64,000 bases of DNA from Rhizophlyctis rosea. Taxonomy: Eukaryota; Chytridiomycota; Chytridiomycetes; Rhizophlyctidales; Rhizophlyctidaceae. The DNA is taken from NCBI GenBank assembly GCA_027596075.1, contig JADGJC010000037.1:140731-204730 (forward strand). The letters run 5' to 3'. Of this stretch, positions 13,439 through 23,900 are shown in pieces (positions within the stretch are counted from its first letter, which is position 1; the number at the start of each line of letters is the position of its first letter). The notes under the pieces are model-generated. The model ran no database searches and had not been told where the DNA came from. It saw only the letters and a list, made by a program, of their open reading frames with translations. A program made the position numbers and the translations under genes.

Positions 13439-13564
13439 ACACGAACAAGTGATATGCCTAAAATATGCGCGACGAAAAGACGAAACGATGTCTAGCGATC
13501 AAAGCATACAATACTCATCTATTTACAGTTTTCCGGGAGATTTACATCAAATCAGAATGATTAG

Positions 13565-14221
13565 CTAGAAGTAGTCCATGGCATCGGCCTGATAAGCAGC
13601 ATCCTCTAGCGGTCCCTCCGTCGTATTCATACAGTCCGCCCTATCAAAATTTGCTCGGGCCATTGTCTTCAGGAAGTTCGGTATGCCGTTATCCAGCCAC
13701 CCTTGGACAATAGCACTCAACCGCAGACCCTCGTTACAACCCGAGAAATTGAGTTCGCGGATGAGATCATACAGTTGAGCCCCGATAACGACATTCTCTC
13801 TGACAATGTCGTTGCCCATCACCCAAGTCTTCCGCGGCCTCAACACATATTTGAAGTTGTGAGCCTGTAGGTATAAGTCACACCACCTCATAAATGCGGG
13901 CATGTTGGAAGTGTTCATTCCTTCGAGAATAACCCTTAGTGCCGCGCGGGCTCCCCTCTGGTCTTCGATTTCGTGGATGAGGAAGATGAGGGAGGTGTGG
14001 TCTTGGCTTTCGACTGGTTTTGCTTTTGTCCATATGTCGAGGAGGTCATCTCGGGTGGGGAGGTGTACAGACGTTGCAATTCTTCGCATACTGCGTCGAA
14101 GGCTAGTGGGCAGAAGCCTTTTAGGATTCCGAAGGAGTAAGGGAGGTAGTCCCAGTCTATGCCAGGCAGACGATTGCAGGGAGACGATTGCACGGAGGTA
14201 TTTGTCGGAGTCAAAGACCAT
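13565..14221 (-). CDS. hypothetical protein, frame-disrupted or mis-sequenced
   Basis: No family is recognised. The open frame from the ATG at 14221 to the stop at 13565 is complete, about 218 codons. From about 14172 to 14057, however, the better protein-like reading is in another frame (LPGIDWDYLPYSFGILKG, then CPLAFDAVCEELQRLYTS), while the nominal frame there is Arg/Leu-rich shadow sequence. The nominal frame becomes protein-like again at RDDLLDIWTKAKPVESQD and stays so to the end (...YQADAMDYF). Two compensating indels would restore one protein. The first change falls at a near-duplicated 14-bp motif (CAATCGTCT repeated on the minus strand), a plausible slippage site. The product would be soluble and helical, with no signal peptide or membrane segment. 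It could be a real gene with sequence errors or a young pseudogene. Confidence 0.5.
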   Translation of the reverse strand: MVFDSDKYLRAIVSLQSSAWHRLGLPPLLLRNPKRLLPTSLRRSMRRIATSVHLPTRDDLLDIWTKAKPVESQDHTSLIFLIHEIEDQRGARAALRVILEGMNTSNMPAFMRWCDLYLQAHNFKYVLRPRKTWVMGNDIVRENVVIGAQLYDLIRELNFSGCNEGLRLSAIVQGWLDNGIPNFLKTMARANFDRADCMNTTEGPLEDAAYQADAMDYF

Positions 14222-15173
14222 GTTTGAGCTCAAGAAAACTATATGGTTTTGGGACGATTGCGGTGGACAGTAAAGCTGCAAGGTGAAATGTCGAAATTTG
14301 CAAAAGTGGAACTTCGAACTCTCCATATGGATTTCTAAGAGCACTGAAAACCAAAGTCCACACGGCTGGACGCACCGGACGGCCCAGGCGTATGAGGCGC
14401 AGCAAACGGTCCCATCATCCAGTTGACATGTCAGAGACTTTCACTCTTTGGAAACTTCAAATTTGCAGCTTACTAGAAACATTGAAGGGACACTACTGTC
14501 CCTTTTATCAATATGCACTGGAGCTGGTGGGAAATAAGGAACGAGAAAACATTTGGCACCTCCATGATATTCAAGGGTCCCCATCGAATAAAGTCGTGCA
14601 CACAAGCTCAGGTGTCCACTGTGATATCAAGACACTCGCAGACGGTGATCATCAGCATTTGGCTTCCAGATTATCACCCACATGTCCTGCAGCTTGCAGC
14701 CAGGCCGATGGAAGTGTGCCTTCGTCGAGAGATGCACCTAGGATGGCCGAGTGAAGAGCCGCTTGATTTAGACCATGTGGTGCCTACCGATAGTATCAAT
14801 TACGAAGGTGCCAGCCAACTGCCTTGATACCCCTCTCACGCAATGTCGGCCTCGTTGTTGATCTGTTCGCGTGCGATTTGAAGGCTCGTCCTTTTGCACT
14901 TGTGCAATTTATGGTAAACGTTTCGGAGCCAACTGTCGCGCTCCAGAATGTGCAGTTGAAGCCTGGGCCTTTGAGACTCGGCCCCTCTCCACAAGCAACT
15001 AAGCAAAAGCCGCTAGGCTAGATGACACCACCATGCAACAGCAGCAGGTGGGGTCTTGTTGCCGAGATGCGCTGCTTGAGACAACGAATGCAACACCGGG
15101 ACGGAGGCAACATCTCCGTGAAATCAAATAAATAAACAGTTGCTTCGGAGCTTTGGACCAGCTTTCGGCGGTT

Positions 15174-15211
15174 GTCATTATTCCAAATGGATGTCATTAT
15201 TCCAAATGGAT
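15174..15211. repeat. 19-bp tandem duplication
   Basis: The unit GTCATTATTCCAAATGGAT occurs twice in direct succession (15174-15192 and 15193-15211) without mismatch. It lies in non-coding sequence. Confidence 0.8.
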
Positions 15212-15215
15212 CAAT

Positions 15216-15758
15216 TTACAGAGGATGCAGCCACACAAGTCGAAGTCCCATGATTTTGTGTACATTCACTGAAGCTGTTCTAACGTATAGCCCCATTTCA
15301 TCAACTCCCAGATCTCCTCCCCCTCCAACAAGCGCGCAGCCCGTACCAACCCCTCTGCAATCGCGTGCAAATCTGGTCGGCGGCACCCTTGAATCCAACC
15401 TGCCCAATGTGCCGGGATATAGCATCACTTGAACGTCCGCGCTATCAGCCAAGAAGACTACGACTCCGCGATATCCAAAATCAAACATTGATTCAACCAA
15501 ATCGAAGCCAGCAATGGCTGTTGCAACAGTTCCAACAACCACATCGGGGGCGCTTACAGTGCTGTACTGAAGGAGATTAACAGTAGACCCATTCCGCTTG
15601 GAGTTAGTTGGGATGTAAAGCATCATCGCCCATTTTTGCTGAGTGCGGTCTTGCAAATCGATTATGCATAGATTCAACATAGAGCATTCAAGGGCAATGT
15701 AGCTGCCATCATTGTGATAGTTTCCACCTCTAGGAAAATGTAGTACGCTTGTGCCCAA
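15216..15758 (-). CDS. weak candidate ORF, unknown
   Basis: An open frame of 180 codons with alternating hydrophobic segments (for example DVVVGTVATAIAGFDLVESM and FGYRGVVVFLADSADVQVML) that looks less random than other desert frames. I recognise no domain. There is no clear upstream exon and the opposite strand also has overlapping frames. It may be a relic of a gene or chance. Confidence 0.22.
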   Translation of the reverse strand: MGTSVLHFPRGGNYHNDGSYIALECSMLNLCIIDLQDRTQQKWAMMLYIPTNSKRNGSTVNLLQYSTVSAPDVVVGTVATAIAGFDLVESMFDFGYRGVVVFLADSADVQVMLYPGTLGRLDSRVPPTRFARDCRGVGTGCALVGGGGDLGVDEMGLYVRTASVNVHKIMGLRLVWLHPL

Positions 15759-18226
15759 CTATTTTCATATCAGTCGTCACCTGGCCCCTTCCGCTAATTT
15801 ACATGCGCATTGCACAGCTTGGAGTGGATTATCTTCAGTTCCTCAACCCTCGAAATTCGTGCGAAAAGCTCTAGCATCTAGCTCTCTCGACAAACTCATA
15901 TGCGCCTGTCGTCGAAGTCGCACATCCAAAATCATGAATAGCGTCCCTGTATGTGTTGAACTGATGGACTTGTGGTGATGTGTGCGTGTATAAGTGACAG
16001 CTGGAGCATCACGAAAGATTGCGAGTGCTGCACGCGTTGAAAGGAATGAGAATGCCCCTGCATGCTCAACTGAATCCATTCATACCGGACTGAAATTGCA
16101 GTGTTTCCCTTGTTGTCATTTCTGATTTCCAATCTCCCTAATGTTGGTTGGACAATGCGACGATTGGAGGTGAGCTGGTGGGTGACATCCAACCTTTTGG
16201 AACCATAAATCTATAATATGTTATGCGGGACCAAATGGGGACGCAGTCATGAAGTCAACAGTGGAAATTTACGTTTTATGTCTTTTATGTTATGCTTTCC
16301 CGCGCTCCGCGGGGGTTTATGGATGTCACCGACAGTGAAGTACTCTTCCTGTACTGCGAGATTTGCCACAAACAACTGAACCGTTTCAAAGTGATTTGTC
16401 CATTGGCAGGCCAACTTGAAGCAGTGATTGGCAACCCACAGTAAAAAGAACATGTACCATCAGTTTTGAGTTGTATGGCAAGTTTGCGGCCGTTTCTTTT
16501 TTGTGGGTTTGCGATGGTGTCAAAAAAAGTTATTATTACTTTGCACGTATGGTCGTATAAATCAAGATTTACTTTGATTCGTCGAAACTGCATGCTTCAA
16601 ACCTCTACTTCCAGTGGCGCTCATGCGCCCTTATCCGTCCGCAGCCTTTGAGTGGATGTCCTCCAAGGGACTTGAAGCAATGCCATATTTGCGGATCCAC
16701 GCACAGGAACATGGCATGCCGCATTACTCCCTACAAGACTTGCCAAATATGCGTAGTTCGAGGTACAGGGCCCCTCCATTTCCTTTTTGCTCAGATTGCC
16801 ATCACCATTGCGAACGTCCAGTTGTACCCAACAACGAAAACATGCAATATCTGATTGCTGCTTCATGTTCCCATGGTACCAGTGTGCAATATTGATTGGC
16901 CACAGATAAGACAGCCATGATGACGAAGCGATGAAGGCAAAAAGAGTAAGGTGACCGATTGCGTGTTGACCGTATGTTGCTCCATATCAAACAAATTGAA
17001 TTCGAGGAGGCACCCACTTTTGACAAGATTACACCAGTGCTTCGGAATAAAGCTCGAAGGAGAAAACAATGAGGATTTGGAATGCGTAGCCTGCCCCACA
17101 GGGTTCATCGCAAATGCTCTAATGCTCATGCTTCTTATGTGAAGGAATGAAGCCGGCACAAGCTGCTGTAGAAGGAATGTCGGTCGTTATTCGAAGTTTC
17201 GAGCACAGCCGCCAATCGAAGTTGCCGTAATCGTGGTAGAGCAATACCCTCCCATAACCTTGACTTTGTTTTTTCATGGGAGATGAATGTAACTTTCTGT
17301 ACGGTCCATTAGAGATGTCGAAAAAAGGATTGTTAACCAAAAACATTCATCGGTTTCACTTGGAGGATATCGCAAAACACAACGTGAAGCGGCCGATTGT
17401 GAGTCAATGGCCAACTGATGCATTTATCTTCAGTTTCTCTTTTTGGCGTCAACATCACGGAAAGAGCCGGCACGTCACCGTGACAAAGAATGATCCGACG
17501 ACGGACTTATTGCAATCCAAACGAGGAGTTCGCGTTCTACAGGCGTTGTCCAATGTGATATTCCAACTCAGTATATGAAAATCGCCACGACCTCGGTGCA
17601 TGTCGATGATGACTCGATGACACGAACTTCTTTATGGGACCACAACGCATCGGTTAGAATGCGAAAAGAGGTATGCCTCAGCTTTGCCTGATTGTACAGT
17701 CTTTTTTTGTGCAAGTGACTGAAAAGAAACGGCTCTGTAGAGGGATGAATTTTGAAACAACGATCGTGCATTTGTTTTGATGAGCTTGACGACAGTCAGA
17801 GTAGTCTAGCAAGTTAGCGCAACATGCGTTCCTGACACATTTCAAAGTATGCAAGCATAATATGAAGGGATGAGTTCCATGTCCCGAACATGACGCTATT
17901 CATCTATGGTCTACGGCATTCCATAATCCTCAGTAAGCCGTAGTCAATATCATGGATGCTATAGGTGACAAACATGCATTACTGTATTCGAAAATGCCAT
18001 ACAACCGCAACATTTGAAATTGCCGGAATCTATGCTACAATGCACAACAATGAAAATGAATCTATACTACAATGCAAAATGATCAAAAAGAAGCAAAGAC
18101 AGATGTCCGTGCAAAGCAATCAAGCCGCCGCCTTTCGAAGCATCAAGCACCCAGCTAGCCACAAATACTGTTTCCATCGTGTCATCCACTTTCGGAATCA
18201 CCGCATTGACCTTCTTCCCCGAAGCA

Positions 18227-19385
18227 TCAAGCACCATCTTGCCGCTTACGCTCTTTCCTTCGATTCATCCACTTCATCCGCTTTTGCCTCGCCGCCTCGG
18301 CATCGACCTCCTCGCTGTCCGCCATTCCACTGGAGCTGCGCTCCCGTCCCACAGCATCTTCAGCTTTCCTCTTCAACTTCCTTCGTTTCTCACTGGGACT
18401 TGCCCCTCCGACTTCATCCATACACACCACGTCATCCGCATCGCCTTCTTGCATCCCATTTTGATCATTTGCCCGCAGATCGCCGTCCATATCCTCCAGC
18501 TCAGAGTGCTCAACGTCTTGCCGCCACTTGAACCATTGCACGACTTTGGTGATCGGCCATCTGAGGCACGTCGAGATTTGATTCATGTCTTCGGGAGAAG
18601 GATCGCGATTGTTGCAGTATTCGTTTTCGAGGATTTGTAGGTCTAGTTTGAACATGCATGAGAGCACAGACGTATGGCCCATGTCCGCAATGATACGCTC
18701 ACGGTATGGAGGGAGAGGCGTCCCATCTGGGGACATGTCCGTTTCTGCCCGTAGAATCGGCAGAGTCAATGAAGATTCGGAGCGGTCGCGCGCGGCTGCG
18801 GATGACTGGCGCGACGGTGAAGACATTGACGGGGGCACGTTCAATCTTGAGGAGGAGTGTTTCAGCCGATTTGGAGGGGAGGTCGTCCCATCGGAGGCAT
18901 GACTGCCATCTGGGGACGAACAGAGCAATCGCCTTGACAGACCGGATCGAGACCGCCCATTTGACGGCAAGATGGGCGTAGGTAATGGTTGCCGTGTGCT
19001 TTGTTTGGAGTCGGATGATGTTCTGCGTACGTTGCGCTTGTTCTCACGCGCCCGAGAAAGCTCCTTGAACAGATATGACGATGCGTTCCCGATGAGTCCG
19101 ATGTTGCGTTGCAGGATCCAAAGCCGGTCGTATTCCGGCGGAAAGATGAAGGGTGGTACTGGGCGGAGACGAACAAGCACCGGAGGTGCATGTTCTTCCA
19201 AGCTCCAATCGACCGCTATCAAGGTTTGGGAAAACGTGAGACACAGCTTGTGGCGACCATCTCCAACCGTGCCCACCTTGTTGATACCACTTGCTTCCTT
19301 TGAAGTATTCAAAGCATGGTATTTGGAAGCCCAGTATCTCCTCAACATGAAGGCAATAGTCACAAGGGGCCGTGGGAAAGTCCAT
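18227..19385 (-). CDS. divergent homeodomain protein (putative transcription factor)
   Basis: Two exons, 19277-19385 and 18227-19215, joined across a 61-nt intron (GTGGGC...GATAG, phase 1), give about 365 aa starting MDFPTAPCDYCLHVEEIL. Residues about 215-275 form a homeodomain-like three-helix pattern: LDLQILENEYCNNRDPSPED for helix 1 and loop, then MNQISTCLRWPITKVVQWF for helices 2-3. Helix 3 reads WFKWRQ where the consensus is WFQNRR, so Trp48, Phe49 and Arg52 are kept but position 50 is Lys and the near-invariant Asn51 is Trp. The N-terminal ~100 residues look folded but match nothing I know. The middle is Ser/Pro/Arg-rich. The C terminus is acidic, then strongly basic (KRMKWMNRRKERKR), a likely nuclear signal. 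The start codon faces that of the FAHD1-like gene 296 bp away, suggesting a shared promoter. The DNA target is unknown. Confidence 0.72.
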
Positions 19386-19681
19386 CACGGTCCTGACGTG
19401 GAAGTAGATCTGGAGACAAGATTCCCAAGATGAAAGGAGGTGGACGAAGTCGAAGTAAGTCGAGGCAAGGTGGGGAAGGGGGTTGAAATCAATCAGCCAT
19501 GCAATCACGTGGCGTCGTTGCGGCGCAGCACAACCCCGGAAGGCGCAGCAACCTCATCGCAATCGGCTTCTCCTCTTTCGCAAGTCGCAACCGATGGCAG
19601 GAAATTGCTATTTTCACCCACCCAATGGGTATCTTCCCACCACCGTCTTTCCCACGCCTGAATTCATATACAGCGGCCATA
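19386..19681. promoter_or_regulatory. divergent intergenic region between homeodomain and FAHD1-like genes
   Basis: Only 296 bp separate the two opposed start codons, so both promoters must lie here or overlap the 5' ends. I see no strong TATA box. The plus-strand frame is open from an ATG at 19499 into the FAHD1-like gene, so part of this region may encode a longer N terminus. Confidence 0.5.
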
Positions 19682-20821
19682 ATGTCCATCCGCAACTTCA
19701 CCTCTCAAGCGCGTAAAATAGTGGCCATTGGGCGAAACTATGCCGAACACGCCAAGGAGCTCGGAAACGAAGTTCCCAAAACGCCCTTCTTCTTCCTCAA
19801 GCCCGTCTCCTCCTTCGTCACCGAGCCGAACGCGATCGAAGTTCCAAAGGGAACTGTCGTGCACCACGAAGGTAACGAGTGTGATGCGCACGATATTTAT
19901 GTGTGGGGCACTATTTTGGAGGGCAAAGCAACTCCCCAATGGGCAGCTCTTCCTTGTATGGTCGAAAGTAAACAAAACTTATCACTATTTTGCCCACCAG
20001 TCGAGCTCGGTCTGGTTATATCTAAGAGCGGTCGCGATATCCCCGCCAGCAAAGCCGAGGAGTATATTGGAGGTATCCTTGATCGATGTCTTTACAATGC
20101 AATATATGGACAGGCTCTGATCACGTCGCATTGTTTACACAGGATATTTCCTCGCACTCGACATGACCGCCCGCAACCTCCAAGACGAAGCCAAGAAGAA
20201 GGGACACCCATGGTCCGCTGCAAAAGGCTTTGACACATTCACCCCTATTGGGTAAGGTTATTGTGGCGGTGGACAAATGCTTGATCCAATCACATCGCAA
20301 AAGCTCGATCTGACCGATCTTCACCAGAAACTTCATTGAGAAATCAGCCATCCCAAACCCCGATGCTCTAAACCTGTGGCTGAAAATCGACGGGAAGACC
20401 GTTCAAAACGGTCCGACGTCTGATATGATGTTCAAGTATGTTTGGAAGCGGAGTTCTTCCTAGACAGTCTCGGGAACTGCAAAAGCAGGACGATCAATCA
20501 ATTTTCCGACCATCGACTAACAACTCCCGGTAGAATCCCACGATTGATAGAATATGTTTCCTCCATAATGAAACTAGAAACTGGCGATGTCATTCTAACA
20601 GGTAAAGCCCGCTGCCCCGTGAACCCTCACGTGCGTTCATTCCTCCAACCGACACTCACACTTGCATCACAGGCACACCTTCGGGTGTCGGTCCCGTCCA
20701 ACCAGGCCAAACCCTCACAGGCGGCGTCCGTCCCCTCAACTCCTCAAGCGACATCTCCACCTTCACCTTCCCCGTCATCGCCCGCCCAGGCACCGGCCTA
20801 TTCGGAACCAGCAAACTATAA
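19682..20821 (+). CDS. FAHD1-like acylpyruvase / oxaloacetate decarboxylase (fumarylacetoacetate hydrolase fold)
   Basis: Six exons in consistent phase (19682-19871, 20001-20072, 20143-20251, 20328-20435, 20534-20601, 20673-20821) give 231 aa, close to human FAHD1 (224). Diagnostic segments: [31 protein letters not shown], the metal-binding [11 protein letters not shown] with paired Glu, [34 protein letters not shown] and [19 protein letters not shown]. The family hydrolyses acylpyruvates and decarboxylates oxaloacetate, usually in mitochondria. I chose the ATG at 19682 because it gives the family-length N terminus; an in-frame ATG at 19499 would add 61 residues rich in Arg/Ser/Ala with few acids (MQSRGVVAAQHNPGRRSN...), which could be a mitochondrial presequence. 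Convergent with TAF2, whose stop lies 143 bp away. Confidence 0.92.
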
Positions 20822-20964
20822 CAAGTCCCCTCTATATATAGTACACCTAACCAGCTTTCATACATAGCACACCCATACCATCTTGTACATTCCTCTCAAG
20901 GACATAAATCTCATTTGCTTACTTTACTTACAACAATACACATGCAAAAAGCACACCCACCCCA

Positions 20965-23900
20965 CTAAATCTTCAGCTTAATCTTGATTCCACCAGGCGC
21001 CGGAGCAGACGGCGGCGGCGGCGGGGCACCACCACCACCCCCCTCCCCACCCCTCCCCTTCTCCTTGTCCTTCTTCTTCTTCTTCTCCCTCCCCCCCTCC
21101 CCATCATCCTTCTCCCTCTTCCGCTTCTTATCCCGATGATCATGATCGTCATCGTCATCGTCACCTTCATGTTTCTCCTTCTTGCGTTTCTTTTTCTTTT
21201 CGCTGGAGGGACCGTCTGGGAGTTTGAGGGATTGTTTGCAGGTGTCGGTGTCGGGTGGTGTGACCTATGGGAGGAGGTGATGTGGATTGGTGATGAAGCA
21301 TAGCAATGGGTGGGAGCAAAAAGACAAGGTTTGATCAACTTACACTCCTCGACCCAGCATCACTCCCCTCAACCCCCAAATCCGCCCAATGCAAATTGAA
21401 CAGCTTCTCCAACGTCTGTCCAGCCACGTACACCGGATCGCCCTCAATTCGAAAGAAATAACATAAGTAAAACCACAAATGACAACCAAAAGCCAAAAAC
21501 TCCTCAGAACACATACCGGATTATTAAACCTAAAACAATTCCCAAACACCTTCCTCACATCCCCCTCAACATCCTCCACCCTCCTATACTCCCCCCTCAA
21601 AACCCTCCTCTTAACCGTCCCAAAATCCATCGGCTCCTTAATAACATCATGATACCCCGCAACACCCACAACCGGAACATTGAAAATCGGACTCATCGTC
21701 TGCGACATCACCACATCCAAACACTTCAACACATCCCCTTTCACCCGTTCCGTCATCGGTCCCTTCTTCCCATGTTGCGAACCACCGGCAGGGGAGGGAA
21801 CAGGTGTTGACGACCTCGATCCCTCAGGAGTAACACTCCGTTTCTCCAAAAACACCTTCCACTCCCTCCGGAAAACCTTCTCAAGCTCCCTAGCCCACTT
21901 GGCCGGCTCGCTCTTCCCCCCATTATACTTCTCACAGTTCGCAACCATAAGCCCAACCTGCCTCTCAACCTCCTCCAACCGCCCAAACTCCCCTCCAAGC
22001 AACTTTTGATCCATAGTCAAAAGATCCGTCGGTTCCCGAATCTTCTCGTAATAGTCCGTGTAGATACTCCGATCGACCGGCCCCACGAATATCCCGGCTC
22101 GCGGATGTTGTTGGAGGCGTTCGAAGATGGCGTGGATGGCTTTGATGTCTGATTCGGTGATGCGTTGCGACGGAGGAGCGGGTGTCGGTGTGGGTGTCGT
22201 CCCGGCGCCACCAGGAACAGGCGATGAACTCCTCGACGACGTAGACCCACCACCAACAGAACTCTCCTTCCGCCCCACCAAGGCCCTCGGGATAGAACTC
22301 TTGACCTCCACCAAAGGCTTATTAAGCACAATCGGCGACTCCCCCCTCGAAACACTCTTCTCCCTCCCCACCACCGACCCAGACTTCGACACCCTCCTCT
22401 CATCCTTCTCCCTCTCCCTCTCCCTCTCCTTCTCCTTCTTCACCCCACTGCCACCCCCAACCCCCCACTCAATCTCAAAAACCCCTTCCAACCTCTTCCC
22501 CAACTTCCGCACCGGATCCCCCTCAGGATTAAACACAAAACAATTCCGAAACATCAACCTCACATCCCCTTCAAACTCTCCCAAACTCCCATACCTCCCC
22601 TCCCGAACCTTCTTCCTAATAGTCCCCAAATCCATCGGCTGCTTAATAACATCATGATACCCCCTAACATCCCTCGGAACCGGCGCCAAGAACGGCAACA
22701 CCAAATCCTGGCGTACCTCCATCTTCTTCAACACCGCGTCAACCTTCGCGGTTTCCTCACTCGAAAGTCCCTGTGCCGGAGTCTTGCCCTTCCCCACCGC
22801 CACAGGCGCCGGCGACGCAGACCTCGAAGGCGGCGTAACGCTCCCCCCACCACTCTTGCCAACCCTCGCAAACTCCTTCTCAAACACCCCCTTCAACGTC
22901 TTCCCATCATTATGCACCTGCGTCCCCGGAACATTGTACGCAAAGCAATTGCTAAAAACAAGCCTCACGTCCTCCGCGACCTCGTTCACGCTTCCATAAA
23001 CGCCCTTATCCAACTTATTTTGTACAGTACCCAAGTCCATCGGTTTCTTCACGATTTGGAAGTAATTGGGCGCGCCATGGCGTTCGGGGTCGACCTGACG
23101 CCAAACTCAATGTATGAGTACCACTCTTATCCCCTCAATGGAAACCTCAAAACAACACTAAACTCACCGGCTCCTTGAACCAAAGGCCAGCGGGGTGTTC
23201 CATAAGCCTCTGAACAATCCCCTTCATCCTCTTCACATCCTCAACGGGCATCTTCTGCTGCACCTCCCCAACCCCCCCCCCCCCCCATTGGACCCCCCCC
23301 CCCAACCACCCCCCAAACAGGAAAAACCCCCGAGGGCCCCGCAAAACCCCCCCCCACGAACCCCGCAACCCCCGGCCGAACCACCNNNNNNNNNNCACTT
23401 GGCCCCGCCCCACCAACCCTCGCCGAAAGCTTCACAACCGCCTTCGGCACCGGAATCCCCGACACCTTCGTCACCGGAACCTCCGGGACAACCATCGGAA
23501 CAGCAGGCTGAATCTCAATCCTCTCCTCAACAACCTTCTTAGCCTTTCTCCCCGTCTCCTCCGGCAAAACTTCATCAACAAAGAACGCCTTCAACTTCCT
23601 CCCCTGCTCATAAACCTGACTCCCATCCCGATTATACAAAAAGCAGTTCTCGAAGATCTGCAAGATGTCCGTCTCAAGAAGTTTGATCTCGTTATAATAG
23701 CTCCCGGCGTTGAGCTTCTGCCGAGCCGTCATGAGATCCATCGGTTTATGAACCACGCCGGCGTATCCGGGAGCGCTTTCGGGATTGACGGGACGTAGGA
23801 ACGGCGTAACGCAGTGATGGTTCGTTAGACGCGTGAGGATCGTTCCGCCAAGCTCCTTGAAGGCCGGGTCGAGTGGTGGTGGAGGCTTGTCGGGCACGAC

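Larger units (their letters stand above)
14345..18226. other. gene desert with short repeats
   Basis: No supportable gene apart from one weak candidate at 15216-15758. There is a 19-bp perfect tandem duplication at 15174-15211 and a GC hairpin at about 16299-16313 (CCCGCG-CTC-CGCGGG). A reading near 16650-16760 contains a cysteine/histidine cluster but does not match the zinc-knuckle spacing. Confidence 0.5.

Noticed and set aside
16640..16770. retrotransposon-like zinc knuckle (CHICGSTHRNMAC)
   Set aside because: Spacing is C-x2-C-x3-H-x4-C rather than C-x2-C-x4-H-x4-C, and no gag, reverse transcriptase or integrase motif is nearby.
17965..18640. plus-strand frames of 153-188 codons near the homeodomain gene
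   Set aside because: They are antisense shadows of the minus-strand homeodomain gene and have no family resemblance.
22127..23542. long plus-strand frames opposite TAF2
   Set aside because: They are Pro/Ser/Thr/His-rich antisense shadows of the bromodomain exons, whose minus-strand reading matches a known family.
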